Assembly: GCF_030272615.1 (NCBI RefSeq)
Contig: NC_081405.1
Location: forward strand, 650,644,920 to 650,704,919
Direction: 5' to 3'
DNA from: Cryptomeria japonica
Taxonomy: Eukaryota; Streptophyta; Pinopsida; Cupressales; Cupressaceae
DNA length: 60,000 nucleotides
The notes beneath the pieces are model-generated. The model saw only the letters and a list, made by a program, of their open reading frames with translations, had not been told where the DNA came from and made no database searches. The position numbers were made by a program, and so were the translations under genes. The number at the start of each line of letters is the position of its first letter. Positions within the stretch are counted from its first letter, which is position 1. Below are positions 31,561-43,772 of the stretch, one piece after another.

Positions 31561-32873
31561 CATCATATGAGATCACTCCTACTGAAATGATATGTGTTGT
31601 TGGTCCCAAATCCCAGTTATATGGTTCCATCTTTACATACCTTCGCGACAATACCCTACCTCCTGATCTATCAAATAACCAACGTCGCACCTTCATTTGC
31701 CAATCCTCTCGATATGTCATTTTAGCTGATATCCTATACCGGCGAGGTCTAGATGGCACTCTTTTTAGATGATTAGAAAGTGACGAAGCTCAGATTGCGT
31801 TACGTGAGGTGCATGAAGGGATATGTGGTCCACATGCTAGTGGTCCTACCTTGGCTAAGAAACTTATCAGGACTGGATATTACTGGCCCAATATGGAAAA
31901 AGACTCATATCAGTTTGTCAAGAAATGTAAGCAATGTCAAATTCATGGAGACCTCATACATGCGCCAACACAAGAACTACAACCACTTGCGTCTCCTTGG
32001 CCCTTTTGTCAGTGGGGACTCGATCTCATAGGCAAGATTCACCCTCCTTCCTCTAATGGTCATAAATTCATTATCACAGCCACAGAGTATTTCACAAAAT
32101 GGATTGAAGCCGTGCCTCTCACACAAGTCACTGGAAAACAGATCGCTTCATTCATCCTTAACTATATCATATGCCGATATGGTATTCCTGTTTCCATTAT
32201 TACTGATAACAGGCGTCCCTTTAAAAATTAGGATCTTCGTGAACTCTATGACCACTTCCATATTTCCCATCGTTTCTCCACACCGTTCTACCCCCAAGGT
32301 AATGGCCAAGCTGAGGCGTCTAATAAAACAATCCTTAAAATCCTCAAGAAGACAGTCGACGACGCTGGCCGTAATTGACATATCCAACTCAATCCTGCAC
32401 TTTGGGCCTACCGCACAAGTGTCCGCAAACCTACAGGAGCTACACCCTATTCACTAATCTATGGTTTTGAAGCCATCTTGCCTATTGAGGTTGACTTACC
32501 CTCTTTACGGGTCTCTTTGCAAAACATCATCACTGATGAAAATTACAGGGTCTCTCGCTTACAAGAACTAGAACTGCTAGATGAACAGAGACAAACTGCT
32601 TTTAATCATCTCAAGGCTTACCAATAATGAATGAGTTGCAGCTACAATCATAAGGTCAAACCTCGCACATTTGAGGTAGGTGACATGGTTCTCAGAGAAA
32701 ACCCCAAGAATCAGCAAGACACAGAGAAGAAGGGCAAGTTCGAACCAAATTGGCTTGGTCCTTACATCATCACAGCAGTATATGGCTCTGGGGCATATCA
32801 GCTCTCAACTACAGAAGGTGAACCTTTGGAGGATCCTATCAATAGCATGCACCTTCGCAGGTTCTACACATAG
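31561..32873 (+). pseudogene. Family B integrase
   Basis: The zinc region has EVHEGICGPHASG and KKCKQCQIHG (31806-31950). The core has GLDLIGKIHPP (Asp, about 32020), IITDNRRPFKN (Asp, about 32200; Gly of the usual DNGRP is Arg) and NGQAEASNKT (Glu, about 32300). The end has NWLGPYIITAVYGSGAYQL (GPY/F type, about 32748). Stops in frame: TGA 31770, TAG 32229, TGA 32376 (Trp codon), TAA 32625 and TGA 32628. The normal end is TAG 32871. Confidence 0.93.
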
Positions 32874-34555
32874 CTCTTCAGGATATCCTAATTCAAAAAT
32901 ACAAAAAAAATTATAAAACAAAAAAATCGTTACTTGGTGAAAACCTAGCAAACAGGCGCCTTGTGACACAAAAAACATTGAAAAATCAAAAAAAGTAAAG
33001 AGAAATAATTTCGTCCAATGGTGAAAACCACTTCGTTGGCGCCCTGGGCAAGTACCATGGTGAAAACTGGGTCACCAGCGCCATGCATAGAGACATTGCT
33101 CCTCCCTCCTTCAGGATTCTCTTTCATCATTTCACTTTGCACACACTCACAACCAATTCGTTCATAATAAACTTACCCATTCCCATCATGGCTTGTTATT
33201 GATCTACCCCAAGATTGGTTAGCCATTCATAATAAACCTCCCTTTTCATCCCTTTCCATCCATAATAAATCAGATCCTATCTGTGGCTAAGGTAAATCCT
33301 ACGTCTAGTGATGGGTGTGGAACTGAGAACATCACATGTTTCGAGGAGTAGAGTTTCTTCCAGCTTCCTTCAGTCTATTCGCGCACAATCCGCAATAAAG
33401 CAACATCTGCATCACAGATCCGCAATAAGGTTTCATCTTCTTCGCAATAAAGTATCAGTTTCATGGATTCAGTCAGTTTCAGATGAGACACGACAACAAC
33501 AATGGGCTTCAAAAAATCAAATATTTCAACAGACTCAGACAACATTATGGTTCAGTGCTATCTATCCTTTCTGTGAAAGTGAACATTGTGACCACAATAA
33601 AATAAGACTTATACAAGTGACAAGAGACACTAAACATGAGGACTACAGTGGATGTTGGTATCGAGTCTTGGTTTTATTTTGATTTTATCTTTTGGTGACA
33701 TGTCTTTTAGCTTTTCTGGGATGTCTTTGACTAGAGATTCTATCTCTAGGATGTCTTTGACTAAAAAGGCGAGGATGGGGTATCGTCACCTATTTGTATT
33801 TTCTGTCTGTGGATTGTCTCTTAGTAATGCTATGACTTGTCCAAGGATATGAGGACACTATGAGTCTAGTATGAATTGGGGCATTCCTTGTTTGTGACTA
33901 TCTTATCTCCATGCAAATAGGTACAATGACTTTCTGGGTCGAACATATGTCTCGATTGTCATAACCTATCTTTCCATAATAAAGCTCAATGATGATAACG
34001 CATAAGAAGCTCTTTCACTTTCATATCTTCTGTCTTTCATCCCCCTTTCTTGATTGACTTCCATCATCCTTCTCGAGTCCGCATAGCCTGCTATCACATG
34101 ACTGAGTATAATGACACACCAAAAACATTTGCATTTCATGTAGCTGCACCTACATTACCACATATAAGCATTTCATACATACATATAGATATCACAACTG
34201 CATCACATCCTGCACACAACACCTGTTAGCACAATTTGCATTTGCATTATCATATTCATCTGCATTACATACATTCACATTTGCATCATGCATATGTATA
34301 TAAAACATAAAAGAACAAACTGTATTGCATTGCATCATATACATATTTGCATCCATATCATAAGCATCACATAAGAACATCTCATCACATAGGTACACAT
34401 GCATATAGCTACCTCAAAAATGAATCATCTTATATATATAATCATAAGTGTCATGATACGATGATGTCAAAAAATACATATGGCTACAATCACCCGCAGG
34501 CGTCTATAATACAAAAAGAATACCACAACACTGATACAATGGGAGCCCTCTATGG
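32874..34555. other. Family B spacer between pol and antisense gene
   Basis: Three copies of TGGTGAAAAC followed within 20 bp by GGCGC (32937, 33018, 33059) resemble the single TGGTGAAAAC...GGCGC after family A pol. CGCAATAA words recur at 33390-33450. The part at 34130-34420 is rich in CAT/ACAT words, as in family A. No coding domain is seen. Confidence 0.6.
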
Positions 34556-36521
34556 CTATGATGAACTCCCTCCCTCGGAGCCGCCTGGCCTCGGTGGAAT
34601 CTGAGCCCCTGAGGGACCTGCCCCAGGATCACCCTGCCTCTCTCCTCTATCTGGTGGTGGTGGAGGACCCATGACCCCACCACTAGATGCTTGCCTCCTC
34701 CGACTCCCTCCCGTAGCTGTCGTTGTACGCGACGGTCTATGGAAGCTCCTCGCCCACTGATCTGTTGGCACTGCACCATAGTAGAGGTCCCTCCAGTACC
34801 CTATCTCCTCTCCGGCCCGCAGGACATATGCATATCCTGCCCCTGTGTCCTCCACTGTCTGCCTCCCTGCCCTCAGCGCTGTCTCAGCCTCTATATAGCG
34901 CTAGATCGCCTGATCTCTCTCCCGCTCAGTATCTCTGAGCCTCATCCTGAGCCGGTCTCTCTCCCTCTCTAGCTCCTGTATCTCATCTGCCTAGCCCTGG
35001 CAGATCTCCTTGAGCTCAATCAGCTCATCCTCCTCTGGGTCAGCCCCCTCTGCCTCTGCCTCTGGTTGTGGCTCCCCCTCTGTGGGTGCCTGCCCCTATA
35101 CCTGTCTCCATCCCTGCTCCTGTGCCTGTACTGACACCTGTCCCTGTACCTGTCTGGGACCCTGTGCTGCTGGTACCTGTAGGGGTAATCCACCACGACC
35201 CCTCACCACTCGAGCCTGTCTCTCCTCCCCACCCTCCCTCCGAGGTGCAACTCACCTCTCTCCCACTACTCCTCTCCTCCTCCGTCGGCCTCTGCCCCCA
35301 TCGCCTCCTCCATCATCATCCTCCTCACCACCACCATCTCCCTCTAGTGCCTCTCTTGGATCTGTCAACCGTGGGAATGGATGCTCTGCCCAATATGCTG
35401 TATACTCTACATCCATCTTGGCATCCTTGATCTTTGGCCACATGTCCCAGGGTAGAGGTAGCATCTCCACCAACTGTGTCACCGCCTGATTATACGACAA
35501 CAATGGCCCAAACTGTGCCTGATCTCTAACAGTGCGGGCATACATGCCTGAGCCCCGCGGCATCCTCTGAATCCGGCCAAACTGTCGGCCAACCCTGTCC
35601 ACCAGCTGCCTCTCCAGCACATAGGGCGTCCGCCTAATCAGGTACCTGCTCTGGAAGGTGTAGGGCAGCTCCACTGCGTCATCCTCCCACTCCTCGCAGC
35701 CTAGATAAGGTCGCCATATGACCTCATCAATATCATCAATCCCTCGCCGCCAATGCTCCAACCTGCCAATCCGTGGCTGCGAGGTGATCATATTATACAA
35801 GTGCACAAAATTGCGTCCATGTCCCCTACCTCTGAAGTGTATCGGCCTCGTCACTGGCAGATGCTCATAAGCCCAAACCTGCAATAGTGTCACCCCGCAG
35901 CCCAATCCAACTGATCCATGATACACAAACTAATGCAGCTCATAGTATAAGTGTGCCAGCACACACGGTCCACAGGCATATCTGGTATGTTGTGTCATCA
36001 GCGTCTCCAATGCTCCCCCCAACCCACAGCCAATTCCCGTGTCGCCCTATCTGGACACAAGAAACCACTGATAGCTCCTCCGATCACCGCCGGTAATGCT
36101 AAACCTGTGGCTGTCATGGTATCCCAGGCCACGTGTCCTGCCCTCATCTCCAATCCAGGGTCCTGAAATACTCGTCTCAGGGCCTCTCTGTCACCATCTC
36201 GATCATATGGGATCAAATCCCCATCAATCGGTATCCGCAATATCCTGTACACATCCTTAAGGGTAACTGTCATCTCACCCATCGGCAAATGGAATGTGCA
36301 CGTCTCAGAGTGCCATCTCTCAGTTAGCGCAGTCAGCAAACCCATGTTTGCCCGAAACTCAAGCACATACAATATATGTCTCAGACCCATCTCCTCGATG
36401 GCAGCTCTATCCTGAAACGACAACTCAGGTCGCAACCTCTGTGTTGACGGGAATCTCTCCCGTGACTCTAACATCAGCAAATACTCCTGCAGTCAAGCAA
36501 ATCAATCATGTCAGTCATAGT

Positions 36522-36797
36522 GGCATTTACTGTTTATCACAAAATGCTACTTTTTATCCAAATGCATATTGCTATCTATTCTAGTGACACTCACTGTTCA
36601 TCACAAAGTGTTTCTATTTATCCTAGTGGTGCTCCCTGTTCATCACAAAGTACTACGTGTGTGACACTCACTGTTCATCACAAAGTGTTATTCACATTTG
36701 CACTCCCTGTTCATCACAAAGTGCTGCTCATATTTCAGTACTCCCTGTTCATCACAAAGTACTCTATCTTGGTACTCACTGTTCATCACAAAGTGCC
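36522..36797. repeat. ~36-bp repeats with CTGTTCATCACAAAGTG in the family B intron
   Basis: Six clear copies of CTGTTCATCACAAAGT start near 36594, 36636, 36670, 36706, 36744 and 36779, 34-42 bp apart, with a weaker one near 36528. Position in the intron is the same as that of the unrelated repeat in family A. Confidence 0.9.
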
Positions 36798-36967
36798 TTG
36801 ATCTATCCTAGTCTTCCTAGAAGACCTGCTTGAGTGTATCCTCTCAGCAGCTTATCCAATCGACAGCATATGTTTATCATAGAACTGTCGATTTGACCTA
36901 AAAGACCAAACTTGCATTTTTCAACGCAAACGCGCTTACATGACATAAATGCGCTCAAAGACTACAT

Positions 36968-37037
36968 AGACGTGCCTGAAAAACACAGACGCGTCTTCTT
37001 GACACAGACGTGCCTATGCTCTGCACAGACGCGCCTG
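36968..37037 (-). repeat. ACACAGACGC words (reverse complement of the family B leader word)
   Basis: AGACG(C/T)G sites start at 36968, 36987, 37006 and 37027 (19, 19 and 21 bp apart). At 36985 the ten bases ACACAGACGC are the exact reverse complement of the leader word GCGTCTGTGT. Weaker sites may extend upstream to 36915. Confidence 0.85.
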
Positions 37038-37307
37038 GACGTTTTTTGACATTTTTTGGACCCTAGTCTAAGCGCATTTATTGCCCTATTCGATATGCAT
37101 TAATGACAACAATAAATGTGTCAAAGTACAAGGAGGTTTGGTGGTACTTACCGGCTCTCCTGCCTCTGCTAGCCTTTGAAATCGGCGAACACAATCGAAT
37201 CTATGCATGAAAGCCATCGCTGCTGACTGCTCCTATTCTTTTTTCGCTCTACAATATGCTCTTGTGGATGCATGGATGACAATGAGGATGCGTTTTCCCC
37301 CGTGGTC

Positions 37308-37316
37308 TATCTTATA
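37308..37316 (-). promoter_or_regulatory. TATA box of the family B antisense PMD gene
   Basis: The minus strand reads GGCTATAAGATAG, 91 bp upstream of the exon 1 ATG. Its position matches the TATAAAA of family A. Confidence 0.5.
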
Positions 37317-37549
37317 GCCTACCCTAACCCTCGCCTTCATTTCCCGAGTCAATCTTCGTTATCCCGTGACTTTGTCACTTTATCCGGTCAACCCATTCTA
37401 GCCTTTCTTTCTTAATCGAGAGATTGTCTGCAATCTTTTCAGACATTTTCATCCAATCTCTCAAGGGGGCATATCATTCCCATTCTGGGGCAACTCTGTA
37501 TCAGTTCATCTTATCTTCTTTGAAACAACGCGACAAACCGCATTGTCTC

Positions 37550-37563
37550 AAAGAGGGGCAAAA
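37550..37563 (+). promoter_or_regulatory. Polypurine tract of family B
   Basis: AAAGAGGGGCAAAA directly before the 3' LTR, identical to both family A tracts. Confidence 0.92.
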
Positions 37564-38324
37564 TGTAGACACCTAAAATTGTCCAGTCTAATTAAATAAA
37601 TATTCTAAGCCTAATTCTTCTATTAATTAAATAAATCCTTATTTATTTAATTAATTCATTTATCCTCTTCTAGCCTTATTTCTCATTTAAATAAATACAT
37701 TTATTTATTTAAATTATCATTTTCCTAAATTAAATAAATATTCTTATTTATTTAATTATCCCACTTCTTCTATTAATTAAATAAATCTTTATTTATTTAA
37801 TTCATTCATTAGCCTTTTCTACCCATGACACATGTCATTCATCTCTTAATTCATACACTACCTACCCCTTTCATTATTTTATTATTTCTTTTACCTACCC
37901 TCTAATCATAGCCGACCTCCTTTTACACCTCTCAATCTTATCCCTCCATTTCATATAGTGTCTTCTATATAAGGAGATGTTTCCTCATTATCAAACCCTA
38001 ATGAGCTAATGAACTATTTTTGATCACTTGACTACACTACGATCCTACTTGCAACCACATTCCGTTCTTTGTTGAGCTCTTGTGCATATAAAATCTGAGA
38101 GCAAATATATCAAGCAAGATCAATGGAGATAGGAAGAATGGAGATCAAAACCCTATTGGACATATGATGGTATAATCTTTTGTGATTTCATTTGATTTGC
38201 ATTGTCTTAGGTAATCTTCATATGTTATGGTGGATCTTTGTTGATTGTTAGGCTAGGGTTTTGTGGTTGAATTCATTTAGCCTTTCAATATTGTTATTAT
38301 TGCTATCCATTTTCACCATATACA
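37564..38324 (+). repeat. 3' LTR of family B
   Basis: It starts TGTAGACACC and ends CATATACA; 761 bp, 16 bp shorter than the 5' copy because of one gap in the AT-rich words near 37590. TATA box at 37966-37974. It is followed by AGTAG (38325-38329). Confidence 0.95.
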
Positions 38325-38617
38325 AGTAGTGTTTCATCTTAAGGCAAAAACAGTGCAAAATCCTTTAGCACATCAAAAAAATAGTCTAGCGCGTGGAAAC
38401 AACAGCTTAGCACGTGGAAATCAAACATTAGTACATAAGGTCAAATAGTTAGCGCGTGACAGGCCCAGAATAGCGCATAGGTTTTTCAACAGTTAGACAA
38501 CAATTTTTACAACAATCCGAACTTTAGCGCATGTCTGGGGGCAGCCTAGCACGTGAGCTTATTATTTTAGCGCATCAAGAAATTTCAGTAGCGCATAGAA
38601 ACTTTGTTCTAGCGCGT
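38325..38617 (+). repeat. Leader array 2 of family A, part after the family B insertion
   Basis: The first five bases are the AGTAG duplication. AGCGC(A/G)T-type copies start at 38367, 38388, 38409, 38430, 38451 and 38472 (exact 21-bp steps), then 38526, 38548, 38569, 38590 and 38611. The step from the interrupted position (38328) to 38367 is 39 bp, the 18+21 seen elsewhere. Confidence 0.9.
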
Positions 38618-39473
38618 GATCGAAAACAGAAAAACAAAGAGCAAAAACCGAGAAAATTTTTGAAATTTCAAAAACATTTTTAGAAGCCTTTTTCATCAAA
38701 AATCATTTTTCATCACAACAAAGTGACAAACAAACCATTAAAACTATTTCTCAAGCCAAATTTGTGACAAAAACGAACGTTGTCAGAATCTTAAACGAAT
38801 CGCACAATAGAAGATGTCTCTCCTATCATAATCCAGAAATCTCATCATCAGTGTCAACATAATCCTTTACCATCCTACGGATTTTATCTCAAAACACTTG
38901 TTTAAAATTTTCAAATTGTCAAATCAAGTTTCCAGATCGGGAGGCTTTTATCCATATCATTTGACACGCTTTGTCGTGAAGGGGCATCTAAAAGCCTTCA
39001 CTTTGATAAAGTAAAATTTGAAATTTTCAAAAACAAAAATCAACTGAATCCAAACCAATCAAAGGAAACCATTGATCACTCATGCATGACTAATCCCCTT
39101 ATTCTGAGAAGAAAGAACCTCTATCGTAACATCACGTTGAAGAAACAACAACCTAGTTTTTCCAAACTCATCAAGAGAAATAAGTTTTTATACATCAATC
39201 GTCAACTTTTCAAATCCCATCGGGTATTCCTTCATCACGTCAAACGGTATATCCAAAATAAATCTAGCGAATTTGACAAAGAACCTTTGAAAACAAGAGC
39301 ATACTGTCAAAAGTCCGCTTTTAATCAAACCATCAACCGCGGCGGAAGGATCAATCCAGCATTCTTGCCCGACGAGTGCATCACATATAACACATCTCAA
39401 CCAGAACCACCAACCCCCGAGCAACACATCAACGAGGCTTTTGTCCCTTTCATCACTGAAAGTTTCTACTAAA
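38618..39473 (+). other. Family A leader 3' part with an upstream open frame
   Basis: An ATG-initiated frame of 128 codons (39086-39472) ends in TAA one base before the gag ATG (39474). It is basic in the N-terminal half and has no recognised domain. In family B an open frame also ends right before gag, but the two sequences do not resemble each other, so this may be chance. Confidence 0.4.
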
Positions 39474-41240
39474 ATGCTTGTTACTCGCTCTCAACGAGAC
39501 AAACAAAGCGAGACACACGCAGAATCAAGTATGAATCACAGATTATCAAATCCTTTTGAAATTCCACCCGTAGAAGAACCTAAAATTACTGAAGCACTTC
39601 TTCGGGAATGTCAAGAAAACCCTTCCTTCCAAAAGCTTGTAGAAAAGCTCATGGAAAATGACAAGGAAAAGTATCTGCTCATGCTCACAAGTAAAGGCGT
39701 TAAACTTCCTGAAGAATTCGACGCAAACATTTTTCAAACTGGGTCTCGACAATATGCATATCAAGAACAACAAAGAGAAGAAGAAACTCACATACCTGAG
39801 CAACATATTCCAGAGCAGCACATTCCAGAACAACGCATACCAGAAATGCATATACCTGAGCTAGAAACACCACAACAAAATATACCATTTACTACACCTT
39901 TTCATCTGAGAACCAATACAAGGCAAGAACTCTTCCCTCTGCAAGATAATGCGCCTTTGGTTTCTCTTACTCAACAAATGCAAATGTTGCAAAGGCAAAT
40001 ACAAGATATGCAACAAGGGACAACAGTACGGTACTCTTTAAACGAAATCTGTCCTTATCCATTTGACAGAAGATTGAACATGGTGCCTTTTCCTCCAAAC
40101 TCAGACGTTCCCAAATTTGATAAATATGATGGAAAAAGTGATCCCCGAGATCATGTTTGAGAATTTTGCACACTGAGCCTTGAATTTGCTCATGATGACA
40201 CCTATTTGATGAGGTTATTCCCCAGAAGCTTGGGAGGGCAAACCATGAAATGGTTATCCAAAATTTTGCCACCTGTCAGATCATTTGATGAATTGGTTAA
40301 CAAATTCATAACCCACTATTCCTACAACATCCAACATGCCATAACCATGCTAGATGTTTGCAACACCAAACAAAAGAACAACGAAACATTCATGGTGTTC
40401 CTTCAACGCTGGCGACGCATGGTATCACGGTATCCTCGAGATATTCCCGAAAAGGAGAAAATGGAAATCTTCATCGATAACTTAAATGGCGAAATGAGTT
40501 ACAGACTAAAGCTTCAATGCATACCATCTTTCGCTAAATTGATTGAAAATGGAATTCAAGTAGAGGAAGCATGTGTCAAAAAGGGAACACTCAAATTCTA
40601 CAAGGAAGGAACAAACTCATCAAACTACAATAATCAGAACAACATCAACCTTGACAAATCTCGATTTTGGACCCGAAATAAAAACGAAGGCAACAATGAA
40701 TCATATGATCCCAAATCTAAGCAACCAGTGCTTGCATTATCCGGAAATCCTCAAAATGCGAAAAATCCTAAAAATGCTACTCCCAGTGCTAACACATATG
40801 CACCAAACACCGATCAAGGACAACTCAACACAAACAACACCAACGATACTCAAAGCAAAAACATGAATCCAAGACCTAACAACAATTCACGCAACAACAC
40901 GAACAATTTCCAAAAGTGCATCTTCACACCACTGGGACAATCATTAAAATCTGCCTTCAGAGAACTTTTGGCAAACAAGATTCTTTCTTTGCCTCCAATC
41001 AGCAACTATGAACCCCCAATCAAACCACCTTGGTGGAATGATTCACATTATTGTGATTTCCATCGCAACAAGGGTCATAGAACAAACGAGTGCATGAGAT
41101 TGAAACACATAGTACAGGACATGATTGATCGAGGTGACTTAACAGTGGACGGTCTTAAAACAAATGGTGATCACGGAGCCTTCAAAAATCCTCTCCCAAA
41201 TTACAACAAAGATGGAGCATCAACTTTAGATGATACACGT
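39474..41240 (+). pseudogene. Family A right unit: gag
   Basis: The ATG at 39474 opens a frame with five PEQHI-like 5-residue repeats (about 39789-39864), then the gag core (FDKYDGKSDPRDHV, about 40116; YLMRLFPRSL; CNTKQKNNETFMVFLQRW, about 40360). TGA at 40158 replaces an Arg codon; otherwise the frame is open. A YCDFHRNKGHRTNEC block (41049-41093) is the C-x2-H...H-x4-C knuckle variant also seen in family B. Asn-rich low-complexity sequence precedes it (about 40770-40910). Confidence 0.9.
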
Positions 41241-43772
41241 GGAGCTCGTATTAATCACATCTACAACAACACCATCAACCACATCTCAGCTGAAGATCAT
41301 CAAGTCAATGTCATCACCATTCGAGATCGGCATGATCATGAATCTGTCAATGTAACAACCCGAACTCAGAAATATGTTTTGAAGGGACATACTGCACCTA
41401 CAACTACCACACCAAAAATCCAATATGACTTGGTTAGCCAACTACGCAAGACTCCAGCTCAGATATCTATCCTAGAATTATTGAAACTATCACCAAAGCA
41501 CAAAGACATATTGGAGCAAGCGCAATTGGAAACAAATGTACCTCAAAATCTGGATACAGATAGATTTCAAGCCATGGTCGCCCATATGACAGGACCTCAT
41601 AACCTCACCTTCTCAGAGCATGATAATACTTCCTTGAGTCATCCGCATAATACTCCTCTCCATATTGAAGTCATTGTTTGCAAACACCGAGTAAAGAGAG
41701 TCTTAATAGATGGAGGAGCCGGACTTAATATATGTACTTTAAAGCTTATCCGTGCATTAGGCTTCTCAGAAGAATCTATTGATCCCTGCAAAAAAATCAC
41801 CATCAAAGCATATGATGATGAGGAAAGGTCCTCTAAAGGCACAGTGATATTACCTATTCAAGTAGGACCAGTACAAAAGGATACTATATGTCAGGTCTTA
41901 GATATTGATCTAACCTACAATATCTTGTTAGGACGACCTTGGATACATGAAATGCAAGCAGTACCTTCTACATATCACCAGTGTGTCAAGTTTCCTTATG
42001 ATGGACAAGAAATCTCTATATCAGCTGATCACAATCCATTTCAACATTGCAACGCAATGGGGGCAGCCCAAGACAGTTTGGTTCCTCATAATAGAGAAAA
42101 GCAGCGATCCTTGACATCAGATCTACAAATAGCAAAATCCAACTCCTTATGGGGAGACTTCAAGCAGAAGATGCAAATCAAAGACCAAGGCATGGGAGAA
42201 TACTCTTTGGAGCCTTTAAGTTTGGCCAAATTGCCAACATCACCTAGATCGCATGGTTTTCCTACTACATCAACACATCTGGCCACTCAGCCCATCACTA
42301 AATTTGATGGTACCTTCATCCAATTGGGTACTCTAGCACATGAATCAGAAGACAAGGACGTTCTTAGCTGGCTATACAAAGATGAGGAAGAAGATCATAG
42401 AGCAGTTGCTCTGGACATTGTTCTACCAACACACCTGTATGGAAAAGGCTATTTAATCATGAAGCAAATGGGATATGGCGATAAAGGACCTATTGGGAAA
42501 CACAAAGAAGGAGTCATTGAACCTATAGATCTTCCTTCACAACCTAGTAGAAACAAAGCAAGATTGGGTTCTAAACTCACATTCCTACTGAAACAGCCAC
42601 CACACACAACTACAAAACCTCAATGGAAGGTAAAGAAGAAGTACAAAGAAGAATCCTGGCAGGAAGCACTCTTTGAATCAGTAGAAACAATCCGCAAGGC
42701 ACGGGAACGTCAAGATCAGAAGTTGCATCAGGAAAAGCTTCTAAGTCATAAGAGGGCCCTATCTACAGCAGTAGCTCATATTCAAACACAAATGTCTCAA
42801 AAACAAATCATGTCATCTCCCGATACCATTATTCCTCCCTGAGGAAGCACAGTCTATGAACAAATCCATCAAGTAGAAGACGGATCTGATATAGAATCTA
42901 CAAAAACCATCAAAATGGTATCCATCATCAAAGATTTGTTTTCACCATACAACATACATGTTTACAGCACAGATAGAATCTGGGATGATGCCTATGAGAC
43001 AGATTCCAATGAATATGAATGGGGTACCTGCTCCAATGCTACTACAGAAATCCCTGATGATACTGATTCTATATCCCTTTCTCAAGAAGAATATAACGCA
43101 GAAGATAGACCTCTGGAATTTGGACCACAAAATATCTATGACGCCAAGGAAAGCGAACAGGAACATTATGAACAAGTCTATGTGGAAGATAATACCATCG
43201 AGGACCTCGACGAAATCCTAGACTTCTTTAAAACCAAAATCCATCACGATGCAAACTTTGTCCTAACACTCACAGTAACCGAACTTGATCCACCCAACGA
43301 TTCCTTACCGCTTGTCTTTCTTGACCTCATTGACTGGGATGAACCTGAAATCCATGATATACCAATTTTCTCAGATGATGAATCTATTATCGATTACCTA
43401 TGTACCGTAAATCCGGAAACAGGCTCTACCAGTGAACGAAATAACGATATCTGTCAATCAGGGAGTGCCAAGTCTCTCAGTTGCAAAAATGAACCAAATA
43501 AAGGATCTAATGCTAAAAATCAGTCAAAGGCAGCTCTATATCACAAAAAAGTAAAAATAAAGGACGCATCTGAGGGTGAAAACCTTTTTAAGGCACCTAA
43601 CGATGGGAGACTTGACACTCTTCCTGAGCACTTTCATGAGCGATCACCCATTTTGATTGAGCCCACTCAATCAATCAACATTGGTACCATAGAAGTAGCC
43701 AGAAACATTCACCTTGCAAAATCTCTGACAGAGGAAGAAAGATCGGCATTCATCATCTTCTTTAAAGAATAG
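41241..43772 (+). pseudogene. Family A right unit: protease, G-patch and acidic linker
   Basis: The frame continues from gag. Protease: RVLIDGGAGLNICTL (about 41698) to LGRPWIHEM (about 41930). G-patch: YGKGYLIMKQMGYGDKGPIG (42438-42500). Then a basic segment and, after TGA 42840 (CGA-type position), an acidic linker (42915-43560) with EYEWG and DLIDWDEPE blocks similar to family B. TAG at 43770 replaces a Gln codon just before RT. The length from protease to RT is much greater than in most Ty3/gypsy elements. Confidence 0.82.

Larger units (their letters stand above)
36487..37151 (-). other. Predicted intron of the family B antisense PMD gene
   Basis: It runs from GTAAGTACC (37151 downward) to TTGATTTGCTTGACTGCAG (ending 36487) and is 665 bp. 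It keeps phase 0 on both sides, as in family A, and contains a ~36-bp repeat array and the reverse complement of the leader word. Confidence 0.75.
34556..37217 (-). pseudogene. Antisense spliced PMD gene of family B
   Basis: Exon 1 (37217-37152, 22 codons, starting MAFMHRFDCVRRF) ends at the donor GTAAGT. The acceptor CTTGACTGCAG ends at 36487, and exon 2 (36486-34556) continues in phase. Exon 1 shares HRF(E/D)xVRR(Y/F) with family A. Exon 2 holds a PMD (RWHSETCTFHLPMGEMTV, YRILRIPIDG, TLLQVWAYEHLP, GRLEHWRRGIDDID), an acidic-Gly-Arg stretch, a coiled coil (about 34990-34890) and a tail with AVPTDQWARSF and DPGAGPSG matching the family A tail. Breaks: a frameshift in a G run near 36016, TAG near 35930, TGA near 35258 (AGGTGA; CGA expected). 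The tail frame near 35040-35255 is partly uncertain. Confidence 0.8.
22221..38324 (+). mobile_element. Complete Ty3/gypsy (Tat-type) element, family B, nested in family A
   Basis: Two LTRs (777 and 761 bp), PBS, PPT and a perfect AGTAG duplication define an insertion of 16.1 kb. The internal order is leader with motif arrays, gag, protease, G-patch, RT, RNase H, aRNH, integrase, spacer, antisense PMD gene, PPT. The LTRs differ by about a dozen substitutions and one 16-bp gap by eye. Gag has one frameshift and pol about eight in-frame stops, so this copy is not autonomous. Confidence 0.95.

Noticed and set aside
33308-33682. 124-codon plus-strand frame after family B pol
   Set aside because: Ser/Gln-rich with no domain, and I noticed no equivalent in the family A spacer; probably noncoding.
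35250-35255. Second intron donor (GTGAGT) in the family B PMD gene
   Set aside because: The downstream sequence is GC-rich and I see no pyrimidine-rich acceptor; the TGA inside it is better explained as a mutated CGA codon.
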